Assembly (NCBI GenBank): GCA_030686995.1
Contig: CM060691.1
Coordinates: forward strand, 64,221,853-64,285,852
Reading direction: 5' to 3'
Source of the DNA: Artemisia argyi
Taxonomy: Eukaryota; Streptophyta; Magnoliopsida; Asterales; Asteraceae
DNA: 64,000 nt
Shown: piece by piece, positions 11,770 through 24,037 of the stretch
Position numbering within the stretch: the stretch's first letter is position 1
Layout of the letters: each line of letters opens with the position of its first letter
Notes under the pieces: model-generated
Databases searched by the model: none
What the model was told of the DNA's origin: nothing
What the model saw: only the letters and a program-made list of their open reading frames with translations
Translations under genes and position numbers: made by a program

Positions 11770-14700
11770 TGATGAGTGTCTAAATACTCATCATTTTATA
11801 CCAATCTGAGCTGCCAAAACATACAAAAACACTCAAATATGAATCATAATACTTAAAATATCTTAGAAGTGTGTTTTATATGTTTCAAATGCAAAATATG
11901 CAAAAACAGATGAAAAACTTACAAAGTTTGCATAATTGGCAGTTTCAGTCCCTCAAATTTCACAAAGTGTCAAAACTAGTCCCTGAAGGTTTAAAATGAA
12001 TGAAAAGTCAACTTAAGTCCTTGGGAAACCAAAAATATTCACAAATGATCCCTGGATGAAAGTTTACACAAACTGGCAACTTTTACCCCTCAAGTTACAA
12101 AATTGGCAAAAATGGTCCCAGGGTATTCAAAACTTGGAAATTTACAAATAATGCCATTGTACTATGCATGAATTACAAAATGGAACAATTTTGATAAACT
12201 TTTGGGAATTTACAACCACAGTCCCTTAAAAATCCAAATTTACATAAATGGTCCCTAGAGTTTGAAAATTTACAGAAAAGGTCCCTGGATATTTTTAAAT
12301 GGAAAAATCATAAATTTGGTCCTTGGTTTATCATATTTGGCAAGTTAAGTCGTTGAAAATATTTTGGGAGAATCACAAATACAGCCCCTTAACTTTGCCA
12401 AAATTACAAAATTGGTCCTTGTTTATTACCTTAACCAAACCGGACCTTATTTATTTTATAAATCCACAAACCAAATCCAACCCAACTAAACTACCCAACC
12501 CACACACACCCCTAGCCCAACATAAGCCCAGTCCACTTCCCCCTTTTTATTTAAAATGGGCGTTGACCCCGTTTGACCATCCAATACCGCCCAAACCACC
12601 ACCACTGTAGCTCCTTCTCCCCCACCCCTGCTTCACCAAAACCAGGTGGTTTTTGCCACCTGTTATCACCTCTCCACCTCACCTCCTACTACCCTAACCT
12701 CACCTTTCCACCTCACAGCAAACCCACACCCCATTTAATGCATTCCATACTCATTTTTCACTCCAAACTATTTCCTTACCTCTGTTTTCTTCCATGCAGC
12801 CCCAACTTGCATAAAAACTATCTTAATTGTCTCCTGCCACCTCCACAACAAGCCACAATTCTTTAATTGCATAACGTTGGCTCCAAGTTAACTTGGAGAC
12901 TTTTGGCGCCAAAAAGAAGATTTGAAGGTCAGGATTGATTCAGAGAAATTAAGGGCCAAGATGGAAGTGGGAAAAGCTCCAAGTCATCCAAGAAACCCTA
13001 ATTTGAGCTTATAAAAGGAAGAGAAGCAGAGGAGTCAATTATCTAGTTTAATTATTAAAAGTGTATGTCGTATTAGTTTATTTTAAAAGTTCAAGTGTAA
13101 TCTAAGCTTTCAAGTTTCAGTTTAAGCATTCTCAGTGTACTAGTAATCTTTTTAGTTAATAAAAATCAAGTTTGTGTTGTTACTTAAGGTTGTGCAATTT
13201 TTAATTTCATATCAAAAAAATCTCAATAAGCTGTGTACTTGTTACTGTTTGATTATATGGACTGAATAAGCTCATATAAGCTCCCTATAAGCTCAATAAA
13301 GCTTCTAGTAATTTACAAATCAGTATAGTTTAAAAAAATCAACAAATACAAAATTGGTCAAAGAAAGTCAACTGTGGGAATTTGGATTTGATTTCTTGGA
13401 TTCAGAGTAAATTGGAAGCAAAGAAGCTGTGGATTCTGGGTTAGTATCCATTGGTGGATGTTAGGATTGGTTCTTGTGGATCTTGTTCTTGATTTATTTG
13501 GCTTGGATGGCATAAAGTAAGCTTATATTTCCATTTCCATCTTTATGTTTTATCTTGACTGATTTTATTGCTTAACTAGTTTGATTGAGTTTATTTAGTG
13601 TAATTTAGGTAATTTATAACTTGTAATATTGCAATTATTCATCAAAGTTTGTAGTTGCTCAAATCCATAAGTTTCACAGTCAATATAGCTTAGGTGTTTA
13701 TCTTGTGCATTTTTAGTTTCTATCTGTTTCTAAGTGCTTAAATTAGTGTAATTGATCATAATAAGTAGTTGTGTTTCAGATTATTATACCCTAGCATCTA
13801 TTTGATTTAGAAAACACAAAACAGTCTATTTAAAGGTGTGTTTGGATCAGTGTGATCCAAGGTATTGTGGTGTTCACTAGTTGTTATTTCTTGTTTAAAC
13901 CAATCACATAGGTTCATATCAATTTAGAACAAGCATAAACTCAGACCTAGTTAACCATTTAAGTCAAAATCTTTTTGAATCACTCACAGTGATTCACTGA
14001 GGTTGAATTAGAGTAGCATAAGCTTCAAATCAATTCATAAATAGTTGTTCTAGCTTAATATAGTCTTATCATAGCTTATTATAACACAAACATTCAGAAA
14101 ATTAAGGTAGAGTTTCATTAAAGTCAACTGGTTGCATAATCTTAAAAAGTCAAAAAGTTCTTGTGCAGAAAATCTCCAAATTGGCATGAATAATTGTGAT
14201 TTTTGTGTTATGATCTTGGGTCTGATTCTTGTTGTGAGTATAACCTACCAGCTTAACTTTAGTTTCCCACATCTATTTCATTTTTAAGATTTTTATTGAG
14301 CAAGATAAGCTCAACCAAAAACACCTGCAGGGCAAGGTAACTGCCCTGTCTCAGCAGACCCCAGCTCACCCCCCACTTTTGGTAGTGATTTGTGGTTACC
14401 CCAGTGGGTCCCACACCTCATACTTTGGTTCTTACAACCCCCCTCCTACCCAGGTTCAATACTTGACCCTTAGTTTGACCTCCACATCAGTTGACCCCAC
14501 CTGGACTTGTCCCTAAACTCTGTCCCATTTCTGAGTCAGAAACCAAATAAGCAATTGCTTATTTTAGCTTCCCAGCTTATCCTAGGAGCTTATCTCACCA
14601 CATCTAGCTTAAATAGGTATAAGTAACTTAGGTAAACCAGATTTCACCATAGTGGCCCCCACATAACCTCAAGTTAGCTTATTTCTTAGTTTAGTCAACT

Positions 14701-15983
14701 ATAGTCAACTGTATAAGCTAATAAGCACTTACAGTGCTTATTCTTGATTTATAAAGTAGTTGTCTTTGTTAAAGTTTCATTATTTAAGTATTTAAGTAGT
14801 TTTATAAAAGAAAAACCAGAAAAAACAAACAAAAAAATAGTGATAGCTTCTATTTAATAGAAATTATCTATTTAATTTTCATCTCAGCTTATTAATAAGC
14901 ACTTGTCCAATTTTATAATTTTATAAATTACTTAGTACTTTAAATTAGTTAAAATAATTTTCTTAGAATTTTCCTAAGCAGTTTACTATTTATTAGATTT
15001 AAAACTAGTTTAAATAATTAAATAGGTAATATTAGTAATTAAATAGATTTCTTTAATTTTAATTAACAAAAGTAGAATTTTATATTTTTCCTAAGTTTTA
15101 TAAAGTATTTAAGACTTTTAGAAAATAATTTCATAATTTCCACTGTCCATTTTCTAATTTTCTTATTTAAATTAATTAAATTAGCTTAAAATTAATTAAT
15201 AAGTAATTAATTAGTCAATTAGCTTAAATATAATTTTTAGTAATTTTTTATAATTTTGTAGTATTCCTGTAGTAATTAAATAGTTTTATAAATTTTATCA
15301 TAATTTCCTAAGGTAATTTAGTAATAATAGTAATTTAAAATAGTTTAATTAGATTAATTAAATTAAAAAGTTTATAATTAATAAAATGCTAATAAAAAGA
15401 CAAAAAATATTTGTTTTCATTTTTTATACTTTCTTCAAGTTCTTATTTAGGTTTAGAAATTATTTGTGTAAGTTTTTAGGATAATTTGTAATACTTGTCA
15501 TTTTTAGTTAAATTAAATTAAGTTTTAAATTAGATTTTAATTAGTTTTATTAATTAAATAGTAATTAAATATTATAATAATCATTTTCATAATTTCAATT
15601 TCATTTTCCATTTTCTTTAATATTAAGTTTGTAAAAGTTTCACTTTTACCCCCTGTAGTTTGTAACTTGTTAAAATACCACTTGTCTCTGTCTGTTATCT
15701 GATTTTCTTATTTGTGCTTTTATTTGTATCTCTGTTATTGTTTATATATTTTCATATTATCCAAATATCAAGCAATCAGTAGTATAATCAACCCTCAAAT
15801 CATCTTTGTTACTGTCCTCAGTACCACTCACTTTCCTAATCGTTTACAAATACAATTTCAATCTCGTTGGGATTTAACGACCCGGGGATTTCCCTGTACT
15901 TCCACGGTCAATATTAACTTGCACTTTCTCCCAGGTGGGCCTATCAGCTGCACACGATTGACTGGTTGGTTTGGGAGGAGTCA
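11770..15983 (+). repeat. 5' LTR of element B
   Basis: 4214 bp. It opens with the inverted repeat TGATGAGT / ACTCATCA, then carries a degenerate array of GGTCCCT-type units (about 11940-12440), a C-rich, proline-codon-like stretch (12450-12860), a TATA box at 13010, and about 3 kb of R/U5 that becomes very AT-rich (14760-15640) with many AGCTTAT words. It ends GAGTCA, five bases before the PBS. Small proline-rich ORFs at 12323-12866 recur in the 3' LTR and look like by-products of composition. Confidence 0.92.
13010..13018 (+). promoter_or_regulatory. TATA box of B 5' LTR
   Basis: TATAAAAGG, conserved at 31192-31200 in the 3' LTR. It implies a U3 of about 1.24 kb and a transcribed R/U5 leader of nearly 3 kb. 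Confidence 0.55.
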
Positions 15984-15988
15984 AAATT

Positions 15989-16006
15989 TGGCGCCGCTGC
16001 CGCGGA
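15989..16006 (+). other. primer-binding site of B (tRNA-Asp type)
   Basis: TGGCGCCGCTGCCGCGGA starts five bases after the LTR. It matches the complement of the plant tRNA-Asp(GTC) 3' end (from memory) at 16 of 18 positions, the usual Athila primer. Confidence 0.8.
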
Positions 16007-16616
16007 GGTTGTTGCGTATTTTAAAACGGTAAAAGTTTAGTGGTTTTCAAAAACCCTCCTGTACAAATATCACCACTTTGTAAATTTAAAAAAAAAATCA
16101 AAATCATATCTGAAAACGTTCATTAACATTTCTCCTAAAGTGTTAACAACACCAAACAAATCATAAACAACAAAACAAACTGTGAAGTTAAATTACTTCG
16201 TATCTTTACGATTACAACCTATACAGTTGGTTTAAGGTAAGTTCTGACATTAAATTGCGAACTTAAGAGGGATCCATTTATTTCCTCCCGCCAGCCTGCG
16301 AGTAATCTTAAAGGAACGATTTCGGTTAACGAATCAGTTTCAAAAATATTGTCCAAGTTTTTTCACACATACATGAAAAGCCAAAAACATTTTACTGTGA
16401 ATATAATTACATAAAAGTTTACCACCGCAAACCAAGGCAGAACACCTACCAACTGGGTGTGTGAACATAATAAGTTCCCAAACCTAAGATTTAAAACTTA
16501 CCATTGTATCCTTTCGAATAGTGTACTTTTTTTAAAGGAGCTGTTCATTTGTGATTATTGGGTTTAAGTTCACTGTAGTTTTGCCTCTATCTTGTGTTGA
16601 AAAATAATTTTTGTGC
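16007..16616 (+). other. untranslated leader of B
   Basis: Non-coding stretch between PBS and the gag ATG. It is A/T-rich, and I see no conserved motif in it. Confidence 0.6.
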
Positions 16617-18061
16617 ATGCGCACTCGTTCACAAGCAAAGAATAAAAAGAAGAAAAACGTACCTGAGTTACGTACTGTTGAAGAACACACAATAAAAATG
16701 AACGACGAGCCCCCAATCCCTCCCAAGGAGGAGCCAGTTCCTGACACCCGAACTATGGAGGAACTGTGTCAACCTACCATGCACGGGAGGGGTGGACCAA
16801 TTGCACCACTCACTATTGGAGCCACGGATTTTGGATTAAAACACCATATGATACAACAGATCCAGAATACGTGCCAGTTCCACGGATTGTCGGGTGACGA
16901 TGACAACAGGCATCTCGATAAATTTTTAACTGTCACCCAAAGCATGAAACAACATGGCGTCGCCGAAGACAGCCTGCATTTATACTTGTTCCCCTATTCT
17001 CTCACTCATCATGCGACTTCATGGTTCGATCGACTTCCAAAGAATTCGATCCACACTTTTGATGAGATGATCACTAAATTTATGGCCAAATACTTTCCAC
17101 CATCTATGGTCACAAGAGTCCTTATTTGAGGCATGGGAACGCTACAAACTTGCCATTGATAAGTGTCCCAATCATAACATGCTTCTTGTCACCATTATTG
17201 ACACCTTTTATAATGGTTTGACACTCCGTCATCGTGACACCATCAATGCTGCTGCTGGGGGCACCTTTATGAAAAGAACCCCTGAAGAGTGCTATGACTT
17301 AATCAAAAACATGACTGCCCATCATAATTTTTGGGACTCCTCTGCTGAGAGGAACGACTCATTTAAGTCAGACACTCCGGCAAGCAATGAAATATCAATC
17401 CTAGCTAAAAGGCTGGATGATTTGTCTACAGCAGTTTTGCGTATCTATCAGAATAATCCTAATCAGGTCAAAACTGTTAACCCAAGTTGTGAAACTTGCG
17501 GTGGTCCACATACGTACACAGATTGCCCAGCTTCCGGTGGTTTTTCTCGTGAAAACATTTCTTCAGCTCAAGGTTCCTATAACACGGGAGGTAATTCTTA
17601 CCAACCGCAAGGGGATCGAAACCTTTTGAGCTATCGATCTAATAACTACATCGGACCACCAGGGTTTAATCAGCCTCAAAACAGGAACCAGAATTTTAAC
17701 CAGAATCAGAACCAGAACCGAATGAACCAAGGTTATAACAACCAAGGGAATTCATCTCTAGTCAAAATCAGTTTAACCAAAATCAGAACCAAGGGAACTA
17801 TAACCGTAATCAAGGTCAGAACAATTACCCACAGGGTAATTTTCAACAACAAAACCACTTCCAAGGTAACAACAATCAGCAACATAGGAATTTCCAGAAC
17901 AATCGGGCTCAAAATTTTCCAAACCAAAATCAAGCCATTGTTCCAACTAGACCATCACATGATGAGTTATTAAAACAGTTTATGAAATCCCAAGAAGAAC
18001 TTAACAGAATGTTGGTTAGTCAAATGTCTAATATCCGGAAGTCTTTAATGATCGACCCTCG
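16617..18061 (+). pseudogene. gag of element B, broken by deletion and frameshifts
   Basis: Starts at the ATG at 16617 with MRTRSQ, a start typical of Asteraceae Athila gag. The gag core runs to FMAKYFPPSMVTR near 17110, where an out-of-frame deletion brings a TGA at 17127. Gag sequence resumes in another frame with ESLFEAWERYKLAIDKCPNHNM-like residues from about 17121. A CCHC knuckle follows at about 17490-17528: Cys-x2-Cys-x3-His-x4-Cys, all ligands present. A long Asn/Gln-rich region (about 17640-17930) changes frame near 17750, and another change near 18050 leads into pol. Gag would package RNA and form particles; this copy cannot make a full protein. Confidence 0.85.
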
Positions 18062-21000
18062 GGCTCAGGTACAACTTTACCTAGCAACACGATCGCTAAT
18101 CCGAGGGGCGATGTAAAGGCGATCACCACAAGAAGTGGAGTTTCTTACCAAGGACCTACAGCTCCCTCTACCTCATCTCCTATCCCTGTAGAGGAATGTG
18201 AAACTGAGGATACTATGGATACGGTACTTCCTAATAATAACGGAGGTACCAATGACATCCCTCCTCTAGTTATCCCGATCCCAACTCCTCCTAAAAGAGT
18301 CGTGTTTGAAACTACCAAAGGTCCTGTTGAATATCCAAAAGCCAACCCAAAAACAACAATTCCATATCCCTCACGATTACAAGACCAAAAGCTCCGTGAC
18401 AAAGCTAATCATCAGATGGAAAAATTCTTTCAGATTTTCCAAGAACTACACTTCGATATTAGTTTCGCGGATGCTCTTCTTTTAATGCCCAAATTCACAT
18501 CGACAATCAAAAACCTGTTGAGCAATAAAGAAAAAATGTTTGAGATGGCACGAACTCCACTCAATGAGAACTGCTCTGCGGTTCTGTTGAAACAGCTTCC
18601 CGAAAAGCTAGGAGACCCCGGGAGATTTCTAATACCATGTATTTTTCCTGGGATGGTTGAATGTTTTGCCTTGGCCGATCTTGGTGCAAGCATCAACTTA
18701 ATGCCACACTCAGTTTGGAAAAAGCTCTCTCTTCAAGCACTTAGTCCCACATGCATGACTCTCGAGCTTGCAGACCGTTCAATTTCACGTCCCCTCGGTA
18801 TTGCCGAGGACCTATTTGTGAGAGTGGGACAGTTCAATTTTCCGGCAGACTTTGTCGTTGTTGATTTCGATGCAGATCCAAGAGTTCCTCTCATTCTTGG
18901 GAGGGGATTCTTAAGAACGGGACGTGCATTAATCGATGTTTTGGATGAGGAAATCACGTTACGAGTTGGCAATGAAGCGATAACGTTCAACCTTGATCAA
19001 ACCTCGAGATACTCCTCGAATTATAATGCTGATTCGGTTAACCGAATTGATGTCATTGACATTGCATCCGAGGAGTATGCTCAAGAATTCCTTGGATTCG
19101 TTGATAATTTTCCGAGTGGCAATCCCACTACTTCTTCTGATCCCATAATCGCTAATTCTTCTCCTTCCCTCACTCCGTTTGAGGGAAGTGATTTTCTCCT
19201 TGAGGAATTAGAGGCCTTTCTCCAAAGTGATTCAGTTCCCGAAGGAATTGATAACCAAGAGATTGACCCGGAGGGGGATGTACTTCTCCTTGAGAAGTTA
19301 TTGAACAAAGATCCTTCTCCCATTCCTGTTCTACCTCCACAACTTCATAAGGTGGAAGTCAAATATGTTGAGAAAAATGATGACTTCCCCGAGGTTGAAC
19401 TTAAGGACCTGCCTCCTCATCTAGAATATGCATTCTTGGAAGGTAACGATAAGTTACCGGTCATTATTGCAAAAGACTTAAAAGATGAGGAGAAAACTAC
19501 GCTGCTTAAGGTTTTAAAGTCCCACAAGCAAGCAATTGCTTGGAAGCTCTCAGAGATAAAGGGTATAAACCCGGATTTTTGTACACACAAAATCCTAATG
19601 GAAGAGGACTTTAAACCTACCGTGCAGCATCAAAGAAGGGTAAATCCAAAAATCCACGAAGTTATAAAAGCTAAAGTTATCAAACTTCTTGATGCGGGAT
19701 TGATTTACCCTATATCTGATAGTCCTTGGGTAAGCCCAATTCATTGTGTTCCAAAGAAGGGTGGCATTACGGTTATCACAAATGAGGACAACGAGTTAAT
19801 ACCAACTCGTTTGGTTACAGGGTGGCGAGTATGTACTGATTACAGAAAGCTTAACGAAGCCACCCGCAAAGACCACTTTCCTCTGCCCTTCATGGATCAA
19901 ATGCTCGAAAGACTTGCAGGAAATGAGTATTATTGTTTCCTCGACGGTTTCTCAGGTTACTTCCAAATTCCCATTGATCCAAAGGATCAAGATAAAACTA
20001 CCTTCACATGCCCTTACAGAACATTTGCCTATCGTCGCATGCCTTTTGGGTTATGCAATGCTCCGGGCACTTTCCAGAGGTGCATGATGGCTATTTTCCA
20101 TGACATGATTGGAAAAACCATGGAGGTATTCATGGATGACTTCTCAGTCATCGGGAATTCTTTCGACTCATGCCTCTCCCATTTAGAAAAAATGCTTCAA
20201 CGTTGTGAAAACACTAATCTTTGTCTAAATTGGGAGAAGAGCCATTTTATGGTTAAGGAGGGCATTGTCCTCGGCCATAAAATTTCAAAAAGTGGGATTG
20301 AGGTCGATAAGGCCAAAATTGATGTTATTGCTAAACTGCCTCATCCCACCACTGTTAAAGGAATAAGGAGTTTTCTAGGCCATGCCGGGTTCTATCGGAG
20401 ATTCATACAAGATTTCTCCAAAATAGCCCAGCCCATGACTCATCTTCTTGAAAAGGATGCTCCTTTTATCTTTTCTCCAGAGTGCATCGAAGCTTTTGAA
20501 ATTTTAAAGAAAAGGCTTACTGAGGCACCAATCCTTTCTGCCCCCGACTGGGACTTACCCTTTGAGCTTATGTGCGATGCTAGCGATTATGCTATTGGTG
20601 CAGTTCTGGGGCAACGCAAAACCAAACATTTCCAGCCAATACACTATGCAAGTAAGACCATGAATGAGGCTCAAACACACTATACCACCACAGAAAAAGA
20701 ATTATTAGCCGTGGTATATGCCTTCGAAAAATTTCGGTCTTACTTAATCTTAAACAAAAGCGTGGTGTATACGGATCATTCGGCTTTGAAATACCTGTTC
20801 ACTAAACAGGATGCAAAGCCAAGACTACTCCGTTGGGTTCTGCTCCTCCAGGAATTCGATATTCTCATAAGAGATAAAAAAAGGAGCAGAGAACCTTGCT
20901 GCTGATCACTTGTCCCAGTTAGAAAATCCTCATCAGGATATTCTTGAGAGAAAAGAAATAAATGAAACTTTTCCTCTGGAGACTCTAAATCTAATCTTTA

Positions 21001-22310
21001 ACCGGGATAATGCCACTACCCCATGGTTTGCCGACTTTGCAAATTACCGTGCGGGAAATTTCGTTGTGAAAGGGATGTCGTCCCAACAGAAAAGAAAATT
21101 CTTTAAAGATGTAAAACATTACTTCTGGGACGATCCCTACTTGTTTAAAATATGTGCGGATCAAGTCATCCGACGGTGTGTCCATGGCCAAGAAGCCATG
21201 GAAATTCTTAAAGCTTGTCATGATGGACCCACGAGGGGACATCATAACCCAAATTACACCGCCAAAAAGGTGTTTGATTCAGGATTATTTTGGCCCACGA
21301 TCTATAAAGACGCCCATGAACTTATCAAAACCTGTGAGGCTTGCCAGCGTCACGGGAATATTTCTAAAAAGAATGAGATGCCACAAAATGCCATCCAAGT
21401 CTGTAAAATATTTGATATGTGGGGCATTGATTTTATGGGGCCATTCCCGTCTTCACGAGGGAATAAGTATATACTCGTGGCTGTCGACTATCTGTCAAAA
21501 TGGGTTGAGGCAAAAGCCTTACCCACCAATGATGCCCGAGTAGTTGTTAAATTTTTAAAGTCTCTCTTTGCCAGATTCGGGACTCCTCGTGCCATTATCA
21601 ATGATCGTGGTACTCACTTTTGCAATGAACAATTTGCGAGAGTAATGCTGAAATATGGTGTAACTCACCGTCTTTCTACAGCATACCACCCCCAAACAAG
21701 TGGGCAGGTGGAGGTCTCAAATCGGGGTATTAAGAGAATTCTCGAGAGGACGGTTGGTGAAAACCGTGCCTCTTGGTCGGATAAGTTGGACGATGCATTA
21801 TGGGCTTTCCGCACTGCTTACAAAACACCCATCGGGTGTACTCCATATAAGCTAGTATACGGGAAAGCATGTCATCTTCCGATCGAATTAGAACATAAGG
21901 CCTATTGGGCCTTAAAACATGCAAATTTCGACCTTCAGACAGCGGGTGATCACCGTAAAGTTCAACTAAACGAACTAAATGAATTACGTGATCAAGCTTA
22001 CGAAAATTCTTTAATCTATAAAGAAAAGACTAACAAGATACATGACTCTAAAATCAAGAACCGCGTTTTCAACGTTGGTGACAGAGTTCTTCTTTTCAAT
22101 TCAAGATTAAAAATTTTCTCGGAAAAACTAAAAACCCGTTGGTCTGGACCATTTACTATAACAAAAGTATACCCATATGGAACTGTTGAGTTATTGCAAC
22201 CCGACGGTCCCAATTTTAAAGTAAATGGTCATCGGTTAAAACACTATTTTGGAGGAGACATACAACCAATGGTTGTCCCGGATCTCCAAACTTACCCCAT
22301 GGACCAATAA
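18062..22310 (+). pseudogene. pol polyprotein of element B (PR-RT-RH-INT), one frameshift
   Basis: The frame opens at about 18062 with the linker AITTRSG and runs to 20905. It holds a protease with DLGAS at 18677, RT with LDGFSGYFQIP near 19945 and FMDDFSV near 20129, and RNase H with CDASDYAIGAVLGQ near 20575 and TDHSALKYL near 20775. A run of seven A at 20876-20882 shifts the frame. The second frame (to the TAA at 22308-22310) has the end of RNase H, the integrase HHCC site, catalytic residues in DFMGPFP, NDRGTHF and HPQTSGQVE, and a GPF module. Apart from the single indel every catalytic motif is intact, so this is the best-preserved pol in the window. Homopolymer length here deserves a check against sequencing error. 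Confidence 0.93.
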
Positions 22311-22451
22311 ATTCGGGGTTGAGTCAAGCTAGCGACTCGGTTAACAAAAACAGTAGCTTCCCTAAGGACAATTTTAATTCGGGGTGAGTCAAGTTAGAGA
22401 CTCGGGAATCAAAAACAAGCTACCTCATGGACAAATCAATTCGAGGTCGAG
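22311..22451 (+). other. start of the B tail, tandem repeat of about 65-80 bp
   Basis: Near-repeats of a unit with AATTCGGGGT, the GAGTC/GACTC hairpin and an AACAAAAACA stretch. The third unit was interrupted by D at the duplication TCGAG (22447-22451). C has one unit of the same kind after its ORF (56034-56078). Confidence 0.75.
22321..22338 (+). promoter_or_regulatory. post-stop hairpin of B, first copy
   Basis: GAGTC, eight bases, GACTC, starting 11 nt after the pol stop. A second copy is at 22386-22403, and a third was split by insertion of D (now 29099-29116). Confidence 0.55.
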
Positions 22452-22656
22452 TGATGAGGCGAAAAATGATCCGTTTTTAGGGGGTCATTTAAGCCCGAAT
22501 CCGACTTTATTTGATCAAATATTGCCCTAAATCGTTCCTTTTGTGATTTTAGGTGTTTGGAGAGTGAATTCTGGAAAAGAGGCTATTTTGGACGTTTTTG
22601 GAGCATAAAGTGAAGAAAACGACAAAGTACCAAAAATCCAAGCTGAAGATACAAGG

Positions 22657-22899
22657 TGACGGCGTCAAGACCAAAAGCTTGACGGCGTCAGACATGAAGA
22701 ATTAAATATCGAAGGTGGTGACGGCGTCAGATGGAGAGGTGACGGCGTCAAAGTGGCCAAGAATAAAATACCGAAGGTGGTGGCGGCGTCACATAGGCCG
22801 TCACAAGTGGATCTAGGGCGTCCGAGGAAGTTTATGGCGGCGAGGTGACGGCGTCAGATTTAACTCTTGACGCCGTCAGAACGATTTTCCTATATATAG
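22657..22899 (+). promoter_or_regulatory. dyad array and TATA box of D 5' LTR
   Basis: Six TGACG-N-CGTCA dyads (22657 to 22878) stand directly upstream of TATATATAG (22891). The 3' LTR has six at 27918-28118 before its TATA at 28131. Confidence 0.6.
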
Positions 22900-23748
22900 T
22901 TTTCTAGTTTTTTCATTAAAAAGGAGAAGTTTTGGTGAAACCCTAAAGACGATTTTGGTGCCTCTTTCACAGGTTTTTCAAGGGTTCCAAACCCTTGAGA
23001 CCTTGCATTGTAATTGAGATAAGTGTACTTTCAATTCAATCAATATGTCTATGTGTTGGTTGTTTATCTCTTGTTCTTGTCTCAATTCCACTATGCTAGG
23101 CTAGATCTCTCTTGTGTTTGCTTAGATCTAATGAAACCTAGATGTTGATTATGAGTTGATTACTTGTCTATTCTTGTTTTGAATGAATGATTTATATGTT
23201 AGGCTTAAGAAAACTGGCAGATCTCCAAATGGTAACATGCTTGAACGTCTTAAGAAACATGAACCGAGGCGTACTAGGTCTTTATTGGTTGTATTTAATG
23301 CATGAGCCACTGTTTACAATCCCTATAGTTGTGCTGGGTCATGGTGTAGGAGGAGATAAGAGCTCATAGAGTTGGGGAGTTATGTATGCCACCCCACGAA
23401 TGGTATTAAGGAATACAACCCGTCATTCATACAAGTGTAACAAGTAATTAACATGTAAAAGATATCTAGGGAGTAGTGAAGTCTAAGTAAACACAATTTC
23501 TCCAATTACTGCTCACAACCTTAGTTTAATTAGTTTAATTTCATTTTCATTATTTTATTTTAATTATATCTTAGCTTTGGGTTAGTTGATTAGCAACTAA
23601 TTCCGCCCACTCCTTCAAAACCCGAGATTTTATTTGCTTTTATAAAAATATAAAAATACAAAAATAATCATCTTTCACCTCTAGAACTATTAATTAGGTT
23701 TTCTAATCCTAGCGACACTATTCCCAAGCTGAACGATCAATCCCCCGG

Positions 23749-23776
23749 TACTTGTCACTATACTATACTACAACGA
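23749..23776 (+). other. U5 stretch complementary to the 5' half of tRNA-Asp
   Basis: The reverse complement contains TCGTTGTAGTATAGT, identical to nucleotides 2-16 of plant tRNA-Asp(GTC) as I remember it, then a 5-base insertion and a partial match to the next eight bases. It lies 87 nt upstream of the PBS, which pairs with the 3' end of the same tRNA. Copies are at 8991-9020, 10478-10498 (variant), 28989-29016, 37513-37541 and 43863-43891 (the last two inverted). Confidence 0.6.
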
Positions 23777-23862
23777 TCAGGTACACTGCCTGGTGGGGGT
23801 TGTAAGCCTCGCGAGATCCCTCGAGAGGTAAAGCAAGGTGCGATTCCCACGCATCAAGTTTT

Positions 23863-23880
23863 TGGCGCCGCAGCCTGGGG
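23863..23880 (+). other. primer-binding site of D (tRNA-Asp type)
   Basis: TGGCGCCGCAGCCTGGGG, six bases after the LTR. It resembles the tRNA-Asp complement with two substitutions and one inserted base. The F counterpart (43760-43777, inverted) starts TGGCGCCGCAGCC too. Confidence 0.75.
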
Positions 23881-24037
23881 AATAGTTATTGTCTAGGTTA
23901 GAATTTCTTTTTATTAGGTCTACTTGCTAGATTCCTTTCTAGTAAGATTTTATTTTTATTTTTTTTAGGATTTCTTTAGTCTATCTTTTTCTTTGTGTGT
24001 TTGTTCGTAATTTCCATTGACTATTCCGTTCACCATT

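Larger units (their letters stand above)
22452..23856 (+). repeat. 5' LTR of D
   Basis: 1405 bp, TGATGAGGCG to GCATCA. Six exact TGACGGCGTCA dyads plus one variant lie at 22657-22878, a TATA box at 22891-22899, and a tRNA-Asp-complementary stretch at 23749-23776. The 21-bp length difference from the 3' LTR equals loss of one dyad-containing unit between short direct repeats. Confidence 0.95.

Noticed and set aside
12323..12866. Two proline-rich ORFs, also at 30505-31048 and in C LTRs (46631-47185, 57468-57806)
   Set aside because: They lie in U3 upstream of the TATA box, overlap in different frames and follow C-rich composition. They recur only because the LTRs are copies.
23187..23369. 60-codon ORF identical at 28427-28609
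   Set aside because: Identical because both are D LTR sequence. There is no domain and it is too short to support as a gene.
23749..23776. A complete tRNA-Asp gene on the minus strand
   Set aside because: Only the 5' half is matched; no anticodon arm, T-arm or 3' acceptor follows. It is U5 sequence complementary to the tRNA.
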